A DNA stretch of 64,000 bases from Clostridia bacterium (GTDB taxonomy: Bacteria > Bacillota > Clostridia > Lachnospirales > Lachnospiraceae), in assembly GCA_003249225.1 (NCBI GenBank), contig QKJQ01000025.1, positions 51,222-115,221 of the forward strand. Direction: 5' to 3'. This document shows, piece by piece, positions 35,137-45,287 of the stretch. The notes under the pieces were generated by a model that had not been told where the DNA came from, did no database searches, and saw only the letters and a list, made by a program, of their open reading frames with translations. Position 1 is the first letter of the stretch, and each line of letters begins with the position of its first letter. The translations under genes and the position numbers were made by a program.

Positions 35137-36483
35137 ATGGGTAAATACTTTGGAACCGACGGATTTCGCGGAGAAGCAAATGCAGATCTTACCGTGGAGC
35201 ATGCATTTGCAGTGGGAAGATATTTAGGCTGGTATTATGGGCAGGAACATAAAGCAAAAGTAATAATAGGGAAAGATACGAGAAGATCAAGTTATATGTT
35301 TGAATATGCACTGGCAGCAGGACTTACAGCTAGTGGAGCCGATGCTTATCTATTGCATGTAACGACGACACCAAGTGTATCTTACGTAGTGAGAAGTGAA
35401 GAATTTGATTGTGGTATTATGATATCTGCAAGCCACAATCCTTTTTATGATAATGGTATTAAAGTAATCAATGGGAATGGTTATAAGCTCGAGGCAGAAC
35501 TTGAAGAAAAAATTGAAGCTTATCTTGACAGTGACAAGACTTCTATCCCGCTTGCAAAGCGTGATGAGATCGGCCGTACGGTCGATTACTGGCAGGGAAG
35601 ACACCGTTACATCGGGTACCTGATCTCTCTTGTAACACATTCTTTTAAGGATATAAGGATCGGTCTGGATCTGGCCAATGGTTCAGCAACCACGGTAGCG
35701 AAGGGTGTATTTGATGCTCTGGGTGCACGTACCTTTTGCATCAGCGGTGAACCGAATGGTCTGAACATTAACAAAGACTGTGGGTCAACGCACATGGAAC
35801 AGTTGCAAAAACTGGTCATTGAGAATAACCTTGACATTGGTTTTGCATACGACGGTGATGCAGACCGTTGTCTTGCGGTGGATGAAAAAGGGAATGTGAT
35901 TGACGGTGACGGTATTATGTACATTTGCGGTACATACCTGAAGCAGCGCGGTGAACTGGCCAATGATACAGTAGTTGCAACGGTTATGTCGAATTTAGGG
36001 CTGAAGAAGTCTCTGGAAAAAGAAGGCATATCGTTAGAACAGACAGCGGTTGGTGATAAATACGTTACAGAGAATATGATGGCGAACGGTCACTGCATTG
36101 GCGGTGAACAGTCAGGACACATCATATTCAGTAAGCATGCCGTGACAGGGGATGGTATTCTGACCTCCCTTAAATTAATGGAAGTCATGCTTGAGAAGAA
36201 GCAGCCGATATCAAAGCTTTTTGAAGAAATGCAGGTGTATCCGCAGCTGCTGAAAAATCTGCGCGTAAAAAGCAAAGCAGAAGCAAGAAATGACAAAGAC
36301 GTTATTGCAGCAATCAAGGAAGTGGAAGCAGCCATTGGAGATAACGGAAGATTACTTGTCAGAGAAAGCGGTACAGAACCACTGGTTCGTGTCATGGCAG
36401 AAGCAGAAACAGATGAACTCTGCACATTCTATGTAAATAAGGTGATAGATGCAATGATTGCAAAAGGTCATAGCGTGGAGTAA
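35137..36483 (+). CDS. glmM: Phosphoglucosamine mutase
   Basis: This enzyme converts glucosamine 6-phosphate to glucosamine 1-phosphate for wall precursor synthesis. It has 448 residues, the normal length. GKYFGTDGFRGEAN opens the protein, the phosphoserine is in MISASHNPFYDNGIK (about 97-111), the metal loop is AYDGDADRCLAVD (about 240-252), and the phosphate site is RESGTEPLVRVM (about 409-420). ATG 35137 is chosen over ATG 35125 because it matches the family beginning. Confidence 0.95.
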   Translation: MGKYFGTDGFRGEANADLTVEHAFAVGRYLGWYYGQEHKAKVIIGKDTRRSSYMFEYALAAGLTASGADAYLLHVTTTPSVSYVVRSEEFDCGIMISASHNPFYDNGIKVINGNGYKLEAELEEKIEAYLDSDKTSIPLAKRDEIGRTVDYWQGRHRYIGYLISLVTHSFKDIRIGLDLANGSATTVAKGVFDALGARTFCISGEPNGLNINKDCGSTHMEQLQKLVIENNLDIGFAYDGDADRCLAVDEKGNVIDGDGIMYICGTYLKQRGELANDTVVATVMSNLGLKKSLEKEGISLEQTAVGDKYVTENMMANGHCIGGEQSGHIIFSKHAVTGDGILTSLKLMEVMLEKKQPISKLFEEMQVYPQLLKNLRVKSKAEARNDKDVIAAIKEVEAAIGDNGRLLVRESGTEPLVRVMAEAETDELCTFYVNKVIDAMIAKGHSVE

Positions 36484-36602
36484 TATAGGAATATAAGGGA
36501 AAAGTAAGAACTTATCAGAAAAATATCACATTTGTCCTGAATTATACAACAGAATAGACCTAAAATTGTATGTAAAAAGGTATGGAAATTAGTATTCATG
36601 CA

Positions 36603-36611
36603 TGTTATAAT
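36603..36611 (+). promoter_or_regulatory. Extended -10 promoter of tig
   Basis: TGTTATAAT with no clear -35 box, about 70 bases before the trigger factor start. Confidence 0.5.
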
Positions 36612-36680
36612 AATTTGAATTGCATTTTTGAGCCAGATGAACTAGAATTAGGTGGATTTAATTTAAGGAGGATTTATTAA

Positions 36681-37970
36681 ATGAGTTTTAAGGTAGAAGA
36701 CTTAGAAAAGAAAAACATGAAAAAGCTGATCATAGAGGCAACAGCTGAAGAATTTGAAGCAGCTATGGAAAAAGCTTATCATAAGAACAAAGGCAAGATC
36801 TCTGTACAGGGCTTCCGTAAGGGAAAAGCACCAAGAGCAATCATTGAGAAGATGTATGGTGCTGGTATTTTCTATGAAGATGCAGCGAACGAGATTATTC
36901 CGGATGCTTATGAAAAAGCAGCAGAAGAATGCGGACTTGATATTGTGTCCCGTCCTGAAATTGATGTTGAGCAGATCGAAAAAGGCAAGAGCTTCATCTT
37001 TACCGCAGAATTTGCAGTAAAGCCGGAAGTTGAGCTTGGAGCATACAAAGGTGTTGAAGTAGAAAAGATCGCAATCGAAGTAACAGAAGAAGAAATCGCA
37101 GCAGAACTTGAAAAGGTAAGAGAGCAGAATTCCAGAATGCTTACTGTGGAAGACCGTCCGGTTCAGGATGGTGATATTGCAACGATTGATTACGAAGGAT
37201 TCTGTGATGGTGTAGCATTTGAAGGCGGAAAAGGTGAAGATCATCCGCTTACCATTGGTTCTCATTCCTTTATTGACACATTTGAAGATCAGCTGATCGG
37301 CAAGAATGTTGGCGAAGAGGTTGATGTTAATGTTACTTTCCCAGAAGAATACCATTCAGAAGAACTTTCCGGAAAGCCTGCTTTATTCAAAGTAACCATT
37401 AAAGGAATCAAATGCAAAGAACTTCCTGAGTTAGACGACGAATTTGCACAGGAAGCTTCCGAGTTCGATACACTTGCTGAGTACAAAGAAGACATCAAGG
37501 CCGGACTTGTAGAAAAGAAAGAAAAAGAAGCAAAGACGAAAAAAGAAGATGCTGTCATGGATAAAGTTATCGAAGCAGCAACGATGGAGATTCCGGATGC
37601 TATGGTTACCACAACAAAAGGTCAGATGGCAGAAGAATTTGCACAGAGACTTCAGATGCAGGGTCTGAGCATGGAACAATACATGCAGTTTACAGGTCTT
37701 ACACCGAATAAATTTATGGATACACTTCAGCCACAGGCTTTAAAGAGAATCAAGTATCGTCTTGTTCTGGAAGCCATTGTTAAAGCAGAGAATATTGAGA
37801 CATCAGATGATGAGATCGAAGCTGAATACAAGAAGATGGCGGATGAATATAAAATGGATGTAGAGAAGATCAAAGAAATCATCGGTGAAAAAGAAAAAGA
37901 ACAGATGAAGATGGATCTCGCAGTTCAGAAAGCAATTGATTTAGTCACAGAAACAGCTGTTGAGGCTTAA
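36681..37970 (+). CDS. tig: Trigger factor, ribosome-associated chaperone
   Basis: A 429-residue chaperone with peptidyl-prolyl isomerase activity that binds nascent chains. The N-terminal ribosome-binding domain carries GFRKGKAPRAIIEKMYG (about 45-61). The FKBP-type domain (about 155-245) has DYEGFCDGVAFEGG and PEEYHSEELSGKPALF. A helical C-terminal domain follows. It heads the quality-control block tig, clpP, clpX, lon, the usual Firmicutes order. Confidence 0.96.
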   Translation: MSFKVEDLEKKNMKKLIIEATAEEFEAAMEKAYHKNKGKISVQGFRKGKAPRAIIEKMYGAGIFYEDAANEIIPDAYEKAAEECGLDIVSRPEIDVEQIEKGKSFIFTAEFAVKPEVELGAYKGVEVEKIAIEVTEEEIAAELEKVREQNSRMLTVEDRPVQDGDIATIDYEGFCDGVAFEGGKGEDHPLTIGSHSFIDTFEDQLIGKNVGEEVDVNVTFPEEYHSEELSGKPALFKVTIKGIKCKELPELDDEFAQEASEFDTLAEYKEDIKAGLVEKKEKEAKTKKEDAVMDKVIEAATMEIPDAMVTTTKGQMAEEFAQRLQMQGLSMEQYMQFTGLTPNKFMDTLQPQALKRIKYRLVLEAIVKAENIETSDDEIEAEYKKMADEYKMDVEKIKEIIGEKEKEQMKMDLAVQKAIDLVTETAVEA

Positions 37971-38045
37971 TACTGAAAGAAATCTTACGTATGTCAATAG
38001 ACAGCACAGAAGGCTAGAGCGAAAGGATAGACCATTCTTTTGCGG

Positions 38046-38106
38046 ACAAGTTTGTACCTCGCGCATTATCGCTCGTTCAAACTTGAAATGCGCTATAAAC
38101 AGCGCA
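38046..38106 (+). other. Structured leader of clpP
   Basis: CAAGTTTG pairs with CAAACTTG, and GCGC(TATAAACA)GCGC forms a second hairpin just before the GGAGTGAG ribosome site. GCGCATT inside the first loop is also complementary to AATGCGC, which overlaps the second hairpin, so two exclusive folds are possible. Confidence 0.4.
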
Positions 38107-38121
38107 GAAATGGAGTGAGTT

Positions 38122-38718
38122 ATGGACATTAAGAACAGTTTTACAATTCCATATGTAATTGAACAGAACAGCAGGGGAGAGCGTTCCTATGATATTTATT
38201 CCCGTCTGTTAAAAGAACGTATTATTTTCCTTAGCGGAGAAGTGAACGATGATTCTGCATCCGTAATTATTGCACAGTTATTGTTTTTGGAATCCGAAGA
38301 TACAACAAAAGATATTAACCTGTATATCAATAGCCCGGGTGGTTCTGTCAGCGCGGGTCTTGCGATATTCGATACCATGAATTATATTAAATGCGATGTT
38401 TCTACCATTTGTATCGGTATGGCAGCCAGCATGGGAGCTTTTCTTCTTGCAGGTGGTCAAAAGGGCAAGCGATTTGCACTTCCGAATGCAGAAATCATGA
38501 TCCATCAGCCACTTGGCGGAGCACAGGGTCAGGCAACGGATATTAAGATTGCAGCAGATCATATTTTAAGAACTAGAGAACGTCTTAATAATATTCTTGC
38601 TGAGAGAACCGGACAGCCTCTCGAGACCATCGCTTTAGACACAGAACGTGACAACTTTATGACAGTGGATCAGGCATGCGAGTATGGATTAATTGACAAG
38701 ATATTTACAAACCGATAA
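38122..38718 (+). CDS. clpP: ATP-dependent Clp protease proteolytic subunit
   Basis: A 198-residue serine protease subunit that forms the two-ring ClpP chamber. The catalytic Ser is in [13 protein letters not shown] (about 97), His in [11 protein letters not shown] (about 122), and the Asp near DTERDNFM (about 173). [13 protein letters not shown] is a family block. It sits 19 bases before clpX. Confidence 0.97.
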   Translation: MDIKNSFTIPYVIEQNSRGERSYDIYSRLLKERIIFLSGEVNDDSASVIIAQLLFLESEDTTKDINLYINSPGGSVSAGLAIFDTMNYIKCDVSTICIGMAASMGAFLLAGGQKGKRFALPNAEIMIHQPLGGAQGQATDIKIAADHILRTRERLNNILAERTGQPLETIALDTERDNFMTVDQACEYGLIDKIFTNR

Positions 38719-38737
38719 ACAAAAATGAGGTGATAAA

Positions 38738-40042
38738 TTGGCAAACAGAGTCGATGATAAGCAAAAATTCAGATGTTCTTTTTGTGGGAAACCGCAGGAA
38801 CAGGTGCGGAAGTTGATTGCAGGCCCAAATGATGTATATATCTGTGACGAGTGCGTGGAACTTTGTTCTGAAATCGTAGAAGAAGAATTTGATGATGGAT
38901 TTGACACTCCGATCGACAGTCAGATCAATCTGTTAAAACCAGCTGAGATGAAGGCCTTTCTTGATCAGTATGTAATCGGTCAGGAGGATGCCAAAAGAGT
39001 ACTTTCTGTTGCGGTATATAACCATTATAAACGTGTCATGGCGGAGAAGGATCTCGACGTCGAACTGCAGAAAAGTAACATTCTGATGTTTGGACCGACA
39101 GGATCTGGAAAGACTTATGTAGCACAGACACTTGCCAAAATCTTGAACGTACCTTTTGCCATAGCAGATGCTACGGCATTAACAGAAGCCGGTTATGTTG
39201 GTGAAGATGTTGAGAATATTCTGTTAAAGATCATTCAGGCAGCAGATTATGATGTTGAGAGAGCTCAATATGGTATTATATATATTGATGAGATCGATAA
39301 GATAACCAGAAAAAGTGAGAATGTATCCATTACCAGAGATGTTTCGGGAGAGGGTGTACAGCAGGCACTCTTAAAGATTCTGGAAGGTACGGTTGCCTCA
39401 GTACCACCACAAGGTGGCAGAAAGCATCCGCATCAGGAGTTTATCCAGATCGATACAACGAATATCTTATTTATATGCGGTGGTGCCTTTGATGGACTTG
39501 AGAAGATCGTAGAATCAAGAATTGGTCAGAAATCCATTGGTTTTAATGCAGAGATCGCAGAAAAGAACAACGAAAAAATTGGTGAACTTTTGCGTGGTGT
39601 ATTACCACAGGATCTTGTGAAATACGGACTCATTCCTGAATTTGTAGGTCGTGTTCCGGTAACAGTGGCATTGGATCTTCTTGACGAAAATGCCCTGGTA
39701 CAGATATTAAGAGAGCCAAAGAATGCTATAACAAAACAGTATAAGAAATTGTTCGAACTTGATGGTGTTGAGTTGGAATTTGAGGAAGATGCATTGCAGG
39801 CCATTGCTAAGCGTTCTTTTGAACGAAAGACAGGGGCCAGAGGATTACGTGCAATCATGGAATCAGTTCTTATGGATAGTATGTATAAAGTTCCGTCAGA
39901 AGCGGATATTGTAAAATGTGTGATTACGAAAGATGCAGTGGAAGGTATTGATGGTCCGTCCCTGGTACGCAATGAAGGAAATACATCAAGGCGTGTTACA
40001 ACAAAGAGATCTTCCCGTAAATCATCAAATGAAATTGCATAA
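38738..40042 (+). CDS. clpX: ATP-dependent Clp protease ATP-binding subunit
   Basis: A 434-residue AAA+ unfoldase that feeds substrates to ClpP. The N-terminal C4 zinc finger has CSFCGKPQ and CDECVELC (about 12-48). Walker A is [15 protein letters not shown] (about 119-133), Walker B is [10 protein letters not shown] (about 182-191), and the IGF loop that docks on ClpP is [11 protein letters not shown] (about 265). The start is TTG 38738, with GAGGTG six bases before it; no ATG fits. Confidence 0.97.
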   Translation: MANRVDDKQKFRCSFCGKPQEQVRKLIAGPNDVYICDECVELCSEIVEEEFDDGFDTPIDSQINLLKPAEMKAFLDQYVIGQEDAKRVLSVAVYNHYKRVMAEKDLDVELQKSNILMFGPTGSGKTYVAQTLAKILNVPFAIADATALTEAGYVGEDVENILLKIIQAADYDVERAQYGIIYIDEIDKITRKSENVSITRDVSGEGVQQALLKILEGTVASVPPQGGRKHPHQEFIQIDTTNILFICGGAFDGLEKIVESRIGQKSIGFNAEIAEKNNEKIGELLRGVLPQDLVKYGLIPEFVGRVPVTVALDLLDENALVQILREPKNAITKQYKKLFELDGVELEFEEDALQAIAKRSFERKTGARGLRAIMESVLMDSMYKVPSEADIVKCVITKDAVEGIDGPSLVRNEGNTSRRVTTKRSSRKSSNEIA

Positions 40043-40112
40043 ACAGGTTTTACATTTTTGATTCGCAGCTATGAACAGGTTCTGTTCATACACTGGTGTG
40101 CAATCGATTTGG

Positions 40113-40171
40113 AACCTCCGGCACCGGTGTGCACTTAGGATTATGTGTTCGCTCGTTACCGGAGGTTTTTT
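40113..40171 (+). terminator. Terminator after clpX
   Basis: A stem AACCTCCGG/CCGGAGGTT closed over a 37-base loop that has its own secondary pairing, followed by TTTTTT. Confidence 0.7.
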
Positions 40172-40316
40172 GTTCTATTAAATATGTGGCAGGTACATCT
40201 GTGGAGTAAATTTTATGCAGGTTACATGTTTGCATTATTAGAAAGCTTTCACTTTACCGTCATAGAAATACGTGGACCATTGGTGTTTGGGTTCAATTCA
40301 GAAAGGAATGACTGAG

Positions 40317-42743
40317 ATGAACGAGAAAAATGAGACAAATGAAGAAAATGATAAGAATGACATTGAAGGAAAGAATACAATAAGAGAATCTAGTGAGAAT
40401 AGTTTGCAGCTTCCAATGGTAGCGCTGCGTAACATGGCAGTTCTTCCTGGTATGTTGATTCATTTTGATATTAGCCGGCAGACAAGCAGGAAGGCTGTCG
40501 AATATGCCATGAAAGCGAAGCAACAGGCATTTTTAATTGCCCAGCGGGATATGAATGTTGACAAACCGTCGGTGGAAGATCTGTATCAGATCGGAACGGT
40601 TGTTATGGTCAAGCAGATGATACGATTGCCGGGAGACGTGGTGCGGGTACTGGTTTTTGGTGTGCGAAGAGCAAAGCTGGAAGGTGTGATCGCTTCGGAT
40701 CCATATTACTTAAGTGAGGTGTCCATAATGCCGGAAGATATTATTGATCTCAGTGATGTTGAAAAAGAAGCCATGATGCGGACAATGAAAGAAATTCTGG
40801 AAAGTTATGCACAGGAGAATTCAAAGCTTAGCAAAGAAATCGTGAAGCAGCTGGCATTGACCGATAATTTGGAACAGCTTCTTGATAGTCTGGCAATTCA
40901 GATTCCGATGGGCTTACAGGAGCGTCAGAAGATTCTGGAAGCGGACAATATTATAGAACGTTATCAACAGATCGCTGTTATCATGACAGATGAAATCGAA
41001 ATATTACGTATTAAAAGAGAACTTCAGAATAAGGTGAAGGAAAAGGTCGACAAGAATCAGAAAGAATACATCATGCGTGAGCAGATGAAAATTATACAGG
41101 AAGAACTTGGCGAGACCAATACCGTTTCAGACGCTGAGAACTTTCTTACTCAGTTAAGCAGTTTGATCGCTTCTGATTCGGTAAAGGATAAAATTAAAAA
41201 AGAAATTCTCCGTTTTAAGAACATTTCCGGAAATTCTTCGGAGAGCGCCGTTGCACGAGGTTATATAGAATTGCTGCTAGCACTTCCCTGGGATAAAACA
41301 GAAAAAGAGACCATGGACATCAAGTATGCAAAGCGTATTCTTGACAGAGATCATTACGGACTGGAAAAAGTGAAAGAACGTATGCTTGAATTTTTGGCCG
41401 TTCGTTCTCTGACGGAAAAAGGAGAAAGCCCGATCATTTGTCTTGTGGGTCCGCCGGGAACCGGCAAAACATCCATTGCAAGATCAGTAGCAGCTGCCAT
41501 GAATAAAAAGTATATTCGGATCAGTCTTGGCGGTGTTCGAGATGAAGCTGAGATCAGAGGCCACCGAAGAACGTATGTCGGAGCACTTCCTGGTCGTATA
41601 GCCTCAGGACTGAAAGCCGCCGGTGTAAAAAATCCTTTGATGCTTCTTGATGAGATTGACAAAGTAAGCAGTGATTACAAAGGAGATACCGCATCAGCAT
41701 TGCTTGAAGTTCTGGATTCGGAGCAGAATAATAAGTTCGTGGATCATTATGTGGAAATACCGATTGATTTATCGGAAGTACTGTTCATAACAACGGCAAA
41801 TTCGACCCAGACAATACCAAGACCACTCCTTGATCGTATGGAACTTATTGAGGTGAACAGTTATACACAGAATGAGAAGGTACATATTGCCAGCAGACAT
41901 CTCGTGAGCAAACAAATCCATAAAAATGGATTGAAAGAGAATCAGATCAAATTTTCAGAGAAAGCACTGGAAGCAATTATAACGGGGTACACAAGAGAGG
42001 CCGGTGTCAGAAATCTGGAACGGCGTATTGGTGAAATCTGCCGGAAAGCCGCAAGAGAGCTACTGGAAGACAAAAAGATAGAGAAAATCAGCATAACAAA
42101 TAAAAACCTGGAGAAATACCTGGGCAAGATCAAATATACCTTTGATAAAGCGAACCGCGAAGATGAAATCGGTATTGTCAGAGGACTGGCATGGACAAGC
42201 GTTGGAGGGGATACCCTTCAGATTGAAGTAAACACCATGCCTGGAAAGGGCAATTTCGAACTGACAGGACAATTAGGCGATGTTATGAAAGAATCCGCAA
42301 AAGCCGGTATAAGCTATATCCGTTCCGTAGCTGGAAGTTATGATATCGATCCGTCCTTTTTTGAAAAGAACGATATTCATATTCACATACCGGAAGGAGC
42401 CGTACCAAAAGATGGACCATCAGCCGGAATAACCATGGCAACGGCGATGATCTCAGCGATAACGAAAAAAACGGTTCGGGCTGACACGGCAATGACCGGT
42501 GAGATAACGCTGCGCGGACGCGTTCTACCTATCGGAGGATTAAAAGAAAAAATACTCGCAGCAAAAACCGCCGGTATAAAACAAGTTATTCTTCCGGAAA
42601 AGAACCGCCGTGATGTGGAGGATATTGCTCCGGAAATTCTTGAAGGAATCGAGCTTTTCTATGTATGCTCCATGGAGGATGTTTTACAGCATGCGTTCGT
42701 AAATCCACCACCCAGAACTACACAAAAAAAAATTAAATGTTAA
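40317..42743 (+). CDS. lon: Endopeptidase La (Lon protease)
   Basis: An 808-residue AAA+ serine protease that degrades misfolded and regulatory proteins. It has the LON N-terminal domain (about 28-225, [15 protein letters not shown]), Walker [14 protein letters not shown] (about 378), Walker B MLLDEID, and the Ser/Lys dyad in [15 protein letters not shown] (about 699) and [14 protein letters not shown] (about 741). ATG 40317 is chosen because the GAAAGGA site is nine bases away; ATG 40308 abuts it. The first 25 residues are a Glu/Asn/Lys-rich tail. Confidence 0.96.
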   Translation: MNEKNETNEENDKNDIEGKNTIRESSENSLQLPMVALRNMAVLPGMLIHFDISRQTSRKAVEYAMKAKQQAFLIAQRDMNVDKPSVEDLYQIGTVVMVKQMIRLPGDVVRVLVFGVRRAKLEGVIASDPYYLSEVSIMPEDIIDLSDVEKEAMMRTMKEILESYAQENSKLSKEIVKQLALTDNLEQLLDSLAIQIPMGLQERQKILEADNIIERYQQIAVIMTDEIEILRIKRELQNKVKEKVDKNQKEYIMREQMKIIQEELGETNTVSDAENFLTQLSSLIASDSVKDKIKKEILRFKNISGNSSESAVARGYIELLLALPWDKTEKETMDIKYAKRILDRDHYGLEKVKERMLEFLAVRSLTEKGESPIICLVGPPGTGKTSIARSVAAAMNKKYIRISLGGVRDEAEIRGHRRTYVGALPGRIASGLKAAGVKNPLMLLDEIDKVSSDYKGDTASALLEVLDSEQNNKFVDHYVEIPIDLSEVLFITTANSTQTIPRPLLDRMELIEVNSYTQNEKVHIASRHLVSKQIHKNGLKENQIKFSEKALEAIITGYTREAGVRNLERRIGEICRKAARELLEDKKIEKISITNKNLEKYLGKIKYTFDKANREDEIGIVRGLAWTSVGGDTLQIEVNTMPGKGNFELTGQLGDVMKESAKAGISYIRSVAGSYDIDPSFFEKNDIHIHIPEGAVPKDGPSAGITMATAMISAITKKTVRADTAMTGEITLRGRVLPIGGLKEKILAAKTAGIKQVILPEKNRRDVEDIAPEILEGIELFYVCSMEDVLQHAFVNPPPRTTQKKIKC

Positions 42744-42783
42744 CGTTACAAAGAACCTTTGCACAATAGAAACGAGGAGTCAA

Positions 42784-43434
42784 ATGGTATTAAAACAAAT
42801 GGAACTAGAAACTGTATGTGGTATTACAAGCACTTTGCCCGTTAATGAGCATCCGGAGTTTGCCTTTGCCGGGCGTTCCAATGTGGGAAAATCTTCATTG
42901 ATCAATGGTCTGCTGAATCGGAAATCCTTTGCCAGGACTTCGTCCCAGCCGGGAAAGACTCAGACCATAAATTTCTATCACATAAACAACGCATTATATT
43001 TTGTCGATCTTCCGGGATATGGATATGCAAAAGTATCCGTTCAGACAAAAGAAAAGTGGGCAAAGATGATCAATCGTTATCTGAATGGTTCGGACCAGCT
43101 GCAATTGATTTTCCTGTTACTTGATATACGTCATGAACCGACGGAGAATGATAAGAATATGCTGAACTGGATTCTGACGAACAAAAAAACTCCGGTGATC
43201 ATAGCAACAAAGCTGGATAAGATCAACCGGAGTCAGATTCAAAAACAAGTAAAGATGTTACGTCAGAGTCTTAAGCTTCAAAAGGATATTAAAATCATAC
43301 CTTTCTCCTCTATGACAAAACAAGGAAGAGATGAGATATGGACTACGATTGAGTCGTATCTGGGTCCGGATCCTGCGAAGGACCCTGCGATGGAGCAGCC
43401 GAATCCGACGGATCCTGAGGCGTCATCAGTTTAG
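42784..43434 (+). CDS. engB: Ribosome biogenesis GTP-binding protein EngB/YsxC
   Basis: A 216-residue GTPase needed for large-subunit assembly. G1 is GRSNVGKSSLING (about 30-42), G2 is in TSSQPGKTQTINFY, G3 is VDLPGYGYAKV (about 75-85), and G4 is ATKLDKINRS. The last 25 residues (DPAKDPAMEQPNPTDPEA) are a Pro/Asp-rich tail not usual for the family, coded in the stretch that overlaps the convergent DUF4364 gene by 92 bases. It is 40 bases after lon. Confidence 0.94.
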   Translation: MVLKQMELETVCGITSTLPVNEHPEFAFAGRSNVGKSSLINGLLNRKSFARTSSQPGKTQTINFYHINNALYFVDLPGYGYAKVSVQTKEKWAKMINRYLNGSDQLQLIFLLLDIRHEPTENDKNMLNWILTNKKTPVIIATKLDKINRSQIQKQVKMLRQSLKLQKDIKIIPFSSMTKQGRDEIWTTIESYLGPDPAKDPAMEQPNPTDPEASSV

Positions 43435-43936
43435 TCATAACACAGCGGTAAAGATCTGCATTTACATTTTTCCAGTCATTGCAGATGCGAATCGCTTCTT
43501 CTTCAGAGGAAACGGAGAGTTTGATTTCAAAAAGAGTTGTGCCACGTTCTATGACCTGAAGACGGGTGAGGTAATCACCTGTCTTTTGTTTTTCGTAATC
43601 AGCAGGGTTGGCAACATCTTCACGCAACTGATATTCATTCCGGTTCAGATACTCATCTATGTCCTTGCAAATACCTGCTGAAATCTCATTTTGGAAAAAG
43701 GATAAGGTCTGCTTGCCAGAATCGGTAATACGGTACAAAGAGTTGTTCCGAATTGTTTCCATAACGATGTAATCGTCATCGATTAACTGTGATATTGACT
43801 GCTGGACGTTAAAATAATTCGTGTATTCTTTTCCCAGAATAAATTCAGTCAGCTGATTGTTCGTCAGCGGAAAATCCACTCTGTTGAGGATATACAGAAG
43901 AATCAGTTTATAAAGCATCATTGCTTCAGAAGGCAT
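43343..43936 (-). CDS. DUF4364 family protein, winged-helix-like
   Basis: A 197-residue cytoplasmic protein. Residues 1-75 look like a winged helix (LILLYILNRVDFPLTNNQL, then YRITDSGKQTL), and the middle matches the DUF4364 family common in Clostridia. The last 25 residues (PQDPSDSAAPSQGPSQDPDP) are a disordered tail coded antisense to the tail of EngB. Its role is unknown; DNA or nucleic-acid binding is plausible. It follows the malic enzyme gene after 13 bases and is likely co-transcribed. Confidence 0.8.
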   Translation of the reverse strand: MPSEAMMLYKLILLYILNRVDFPLTNNQLTEFILGKEYTNYFNVQQSISQLIDDDYIVMETIRNNSLYRITDSGKQTLSFFQNEISAGICKDIDEYLNRNEYQLREDVANPADYEKQKTGDYLTRLQVIERGTTLFEIKLSVSSEEEAIRICNDWKNVNADLYRCVMTKLMTPQDPSDSAAPSQGPSQDPDPDTTQS

Positions 43937-43949
43937 AAAAATGCTCCTC

Positions 43950-45098
43950 TCAGATATATTTTTTCACGGTATCGCTCACCAATGAGCTGACACGCGGATC
44001 AAGGATCGGTGGAAGTATGTAATCTTCTGATAACTCTTCGTCGGATACAAGGCTGGCAATCGCAGAAGCGGTAGCAAGTTTCATTTCTTCCGTAATCTGT
44101 TTTGCGTGTCCTTCCAGCGCTCCTTTGAAAATTCCAGGGAATACAAGAACATTATTGACTTGATTCGGGAAGTCGGAACGACCGGTTCCCACAACCTTTG
44201 CACCAGCTTCTTTTGCAAGATCGGGCATGATTTCAGGAACCGGATTCGCCATCGCAAAAACAATGGCATCCGTATTCATGGAAGCTATCATATCCTTTGT
44301 TACAATACCGGGTGCAGATACACCGACGAATATGTCGGCACCTTGTAAGGCATCGGCAAGCAACCCTTTTTTGTTCTCCGGGTTTGTACTGGCAAGCATT
44401 TCTTTCTGCATATAATTGAGTTCCATCGTATCTTCGTCAAGAATACCATAGCGATCACAAAGTGTCAGATTTTCAAAACCGTATAACAATAAGAGCTTCG
44501 AAATCGCAATACCGGCGGAACCGGCTCCGTTAACAACGACCCTGCTTGTTTTAGCGGTTCTTTTTGTAAGCTTCATCGCATTGATTACACCGGCCAGCAC
44601 CACAATGGCCGTTCCATGCTGGTCATCGTGAAATACAGGAATGTCAAGAAGTTCCTTTAATCTGGTCTCGATCTCAAAACATCTGGGTGCGGCAATGTCT
44701 TCCAGATTGATTCCACCAAGAACCGGCGCGATGAGCTGGACCGTACGAATGATTTCTTCGGTATCCTGTGTGTCAAGACAGATCGGGAAAGCATTGACAC
44801 CACCGAACTGTTTGAAAAGCACACACTTTCCTTCCATGACCGGAATTGCGGCTTTGGCACCGATATTTCCAAGACCAAGGACAGCGCTGCCATCTGAGAC
44901 TACAGCAATGGTGTTGGATTTAATGGTATATTTATAAGCTGCAGAAGGGTCTTCTGCAATGACCCTGCAGGGTTCTGCAACCCCTGGGGTGTAAGCAAAG
45001 GTAAGATCTGTTTTGTTGTTGATCGGGCACTTTGGAACCGTTTCTAATTTACCGTTCCACTCCTCGTGCAAAGCTAAAGCTTGTTCATAGACTGTCAT
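43950..45098 (-). CDS. NAD(P)-dependent malic enzyme
   Basis: A 382-residue enzyme that decarboxylates malate to pyruvate. The short bacterial type is evident: FAYTPGVAEPCRVIAED (about 30-46), the catalytic Lys in GGLNIG-like GLGNIGAKAAIPVMEGK, INLEDIAAP, FHDDQHGTAIV metal site (about 155-165) and the NAD loop VVNGAGSAGIAISKLL (about 187-202). It lies between DUF2804 and DUF4364 genes on the minus strand. Confidence 0.93.
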   Translation of the reverse strand: MTVYEQALALHEEWNGKLETVPKCPINNKTDLTFAYTPGVAEPCRVIAEDPSAAYKYTIKSNTIAVVSDGSAVLGLGNIGAKAAIPVMEGKCVLFKQFGGVNAFPICLDTQDTEEIIRTVQLIAPVLGGINLEDIAAPRCFEIETRLKELLDIPVFHDDQHGTAIVVLAGVINAMKLTKRTAKTSRVVVNGAGSAGIAISKLLLLYGFENLTLCDRYGILDEDTMELNYMQKEMLASTNPENKKGLLADALQGADIFVGVSAPGIVTKDMIASMNTDAIVFAMANPVPEIMPDLAKEAGAKVVGTGRSDFPNQVNNVLVFPGIFKGALEGHAKQITEEMKLATASAIASLVSDEELSEDYILPPILDPRVSSLVSDTVKKYI

Positions 45099-45287
45099 TG
45101 TTGACGCTCCTTTTTCTATTTCTTGTCCTTTGGGTCAATATCAGAGTCATACAGATACTACAAGGAGGACGGGAGAAAATTCACTTGAACCCAGCCATAC
45201 AGTATCCGATGCTTAAAACAATTTGGATCAGTTAATTCTGCTATTTGTGGCTATATTCTATCACGTTCAAATAAAGCATTCAAGACT

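Noticed and set aside
36702..37355. 217-residue minus-strand frame inside trigger factor
   Set aside because: Phe/Cys-rich shadow of the GAA/AAG-rich coding strand; no ribosome site.
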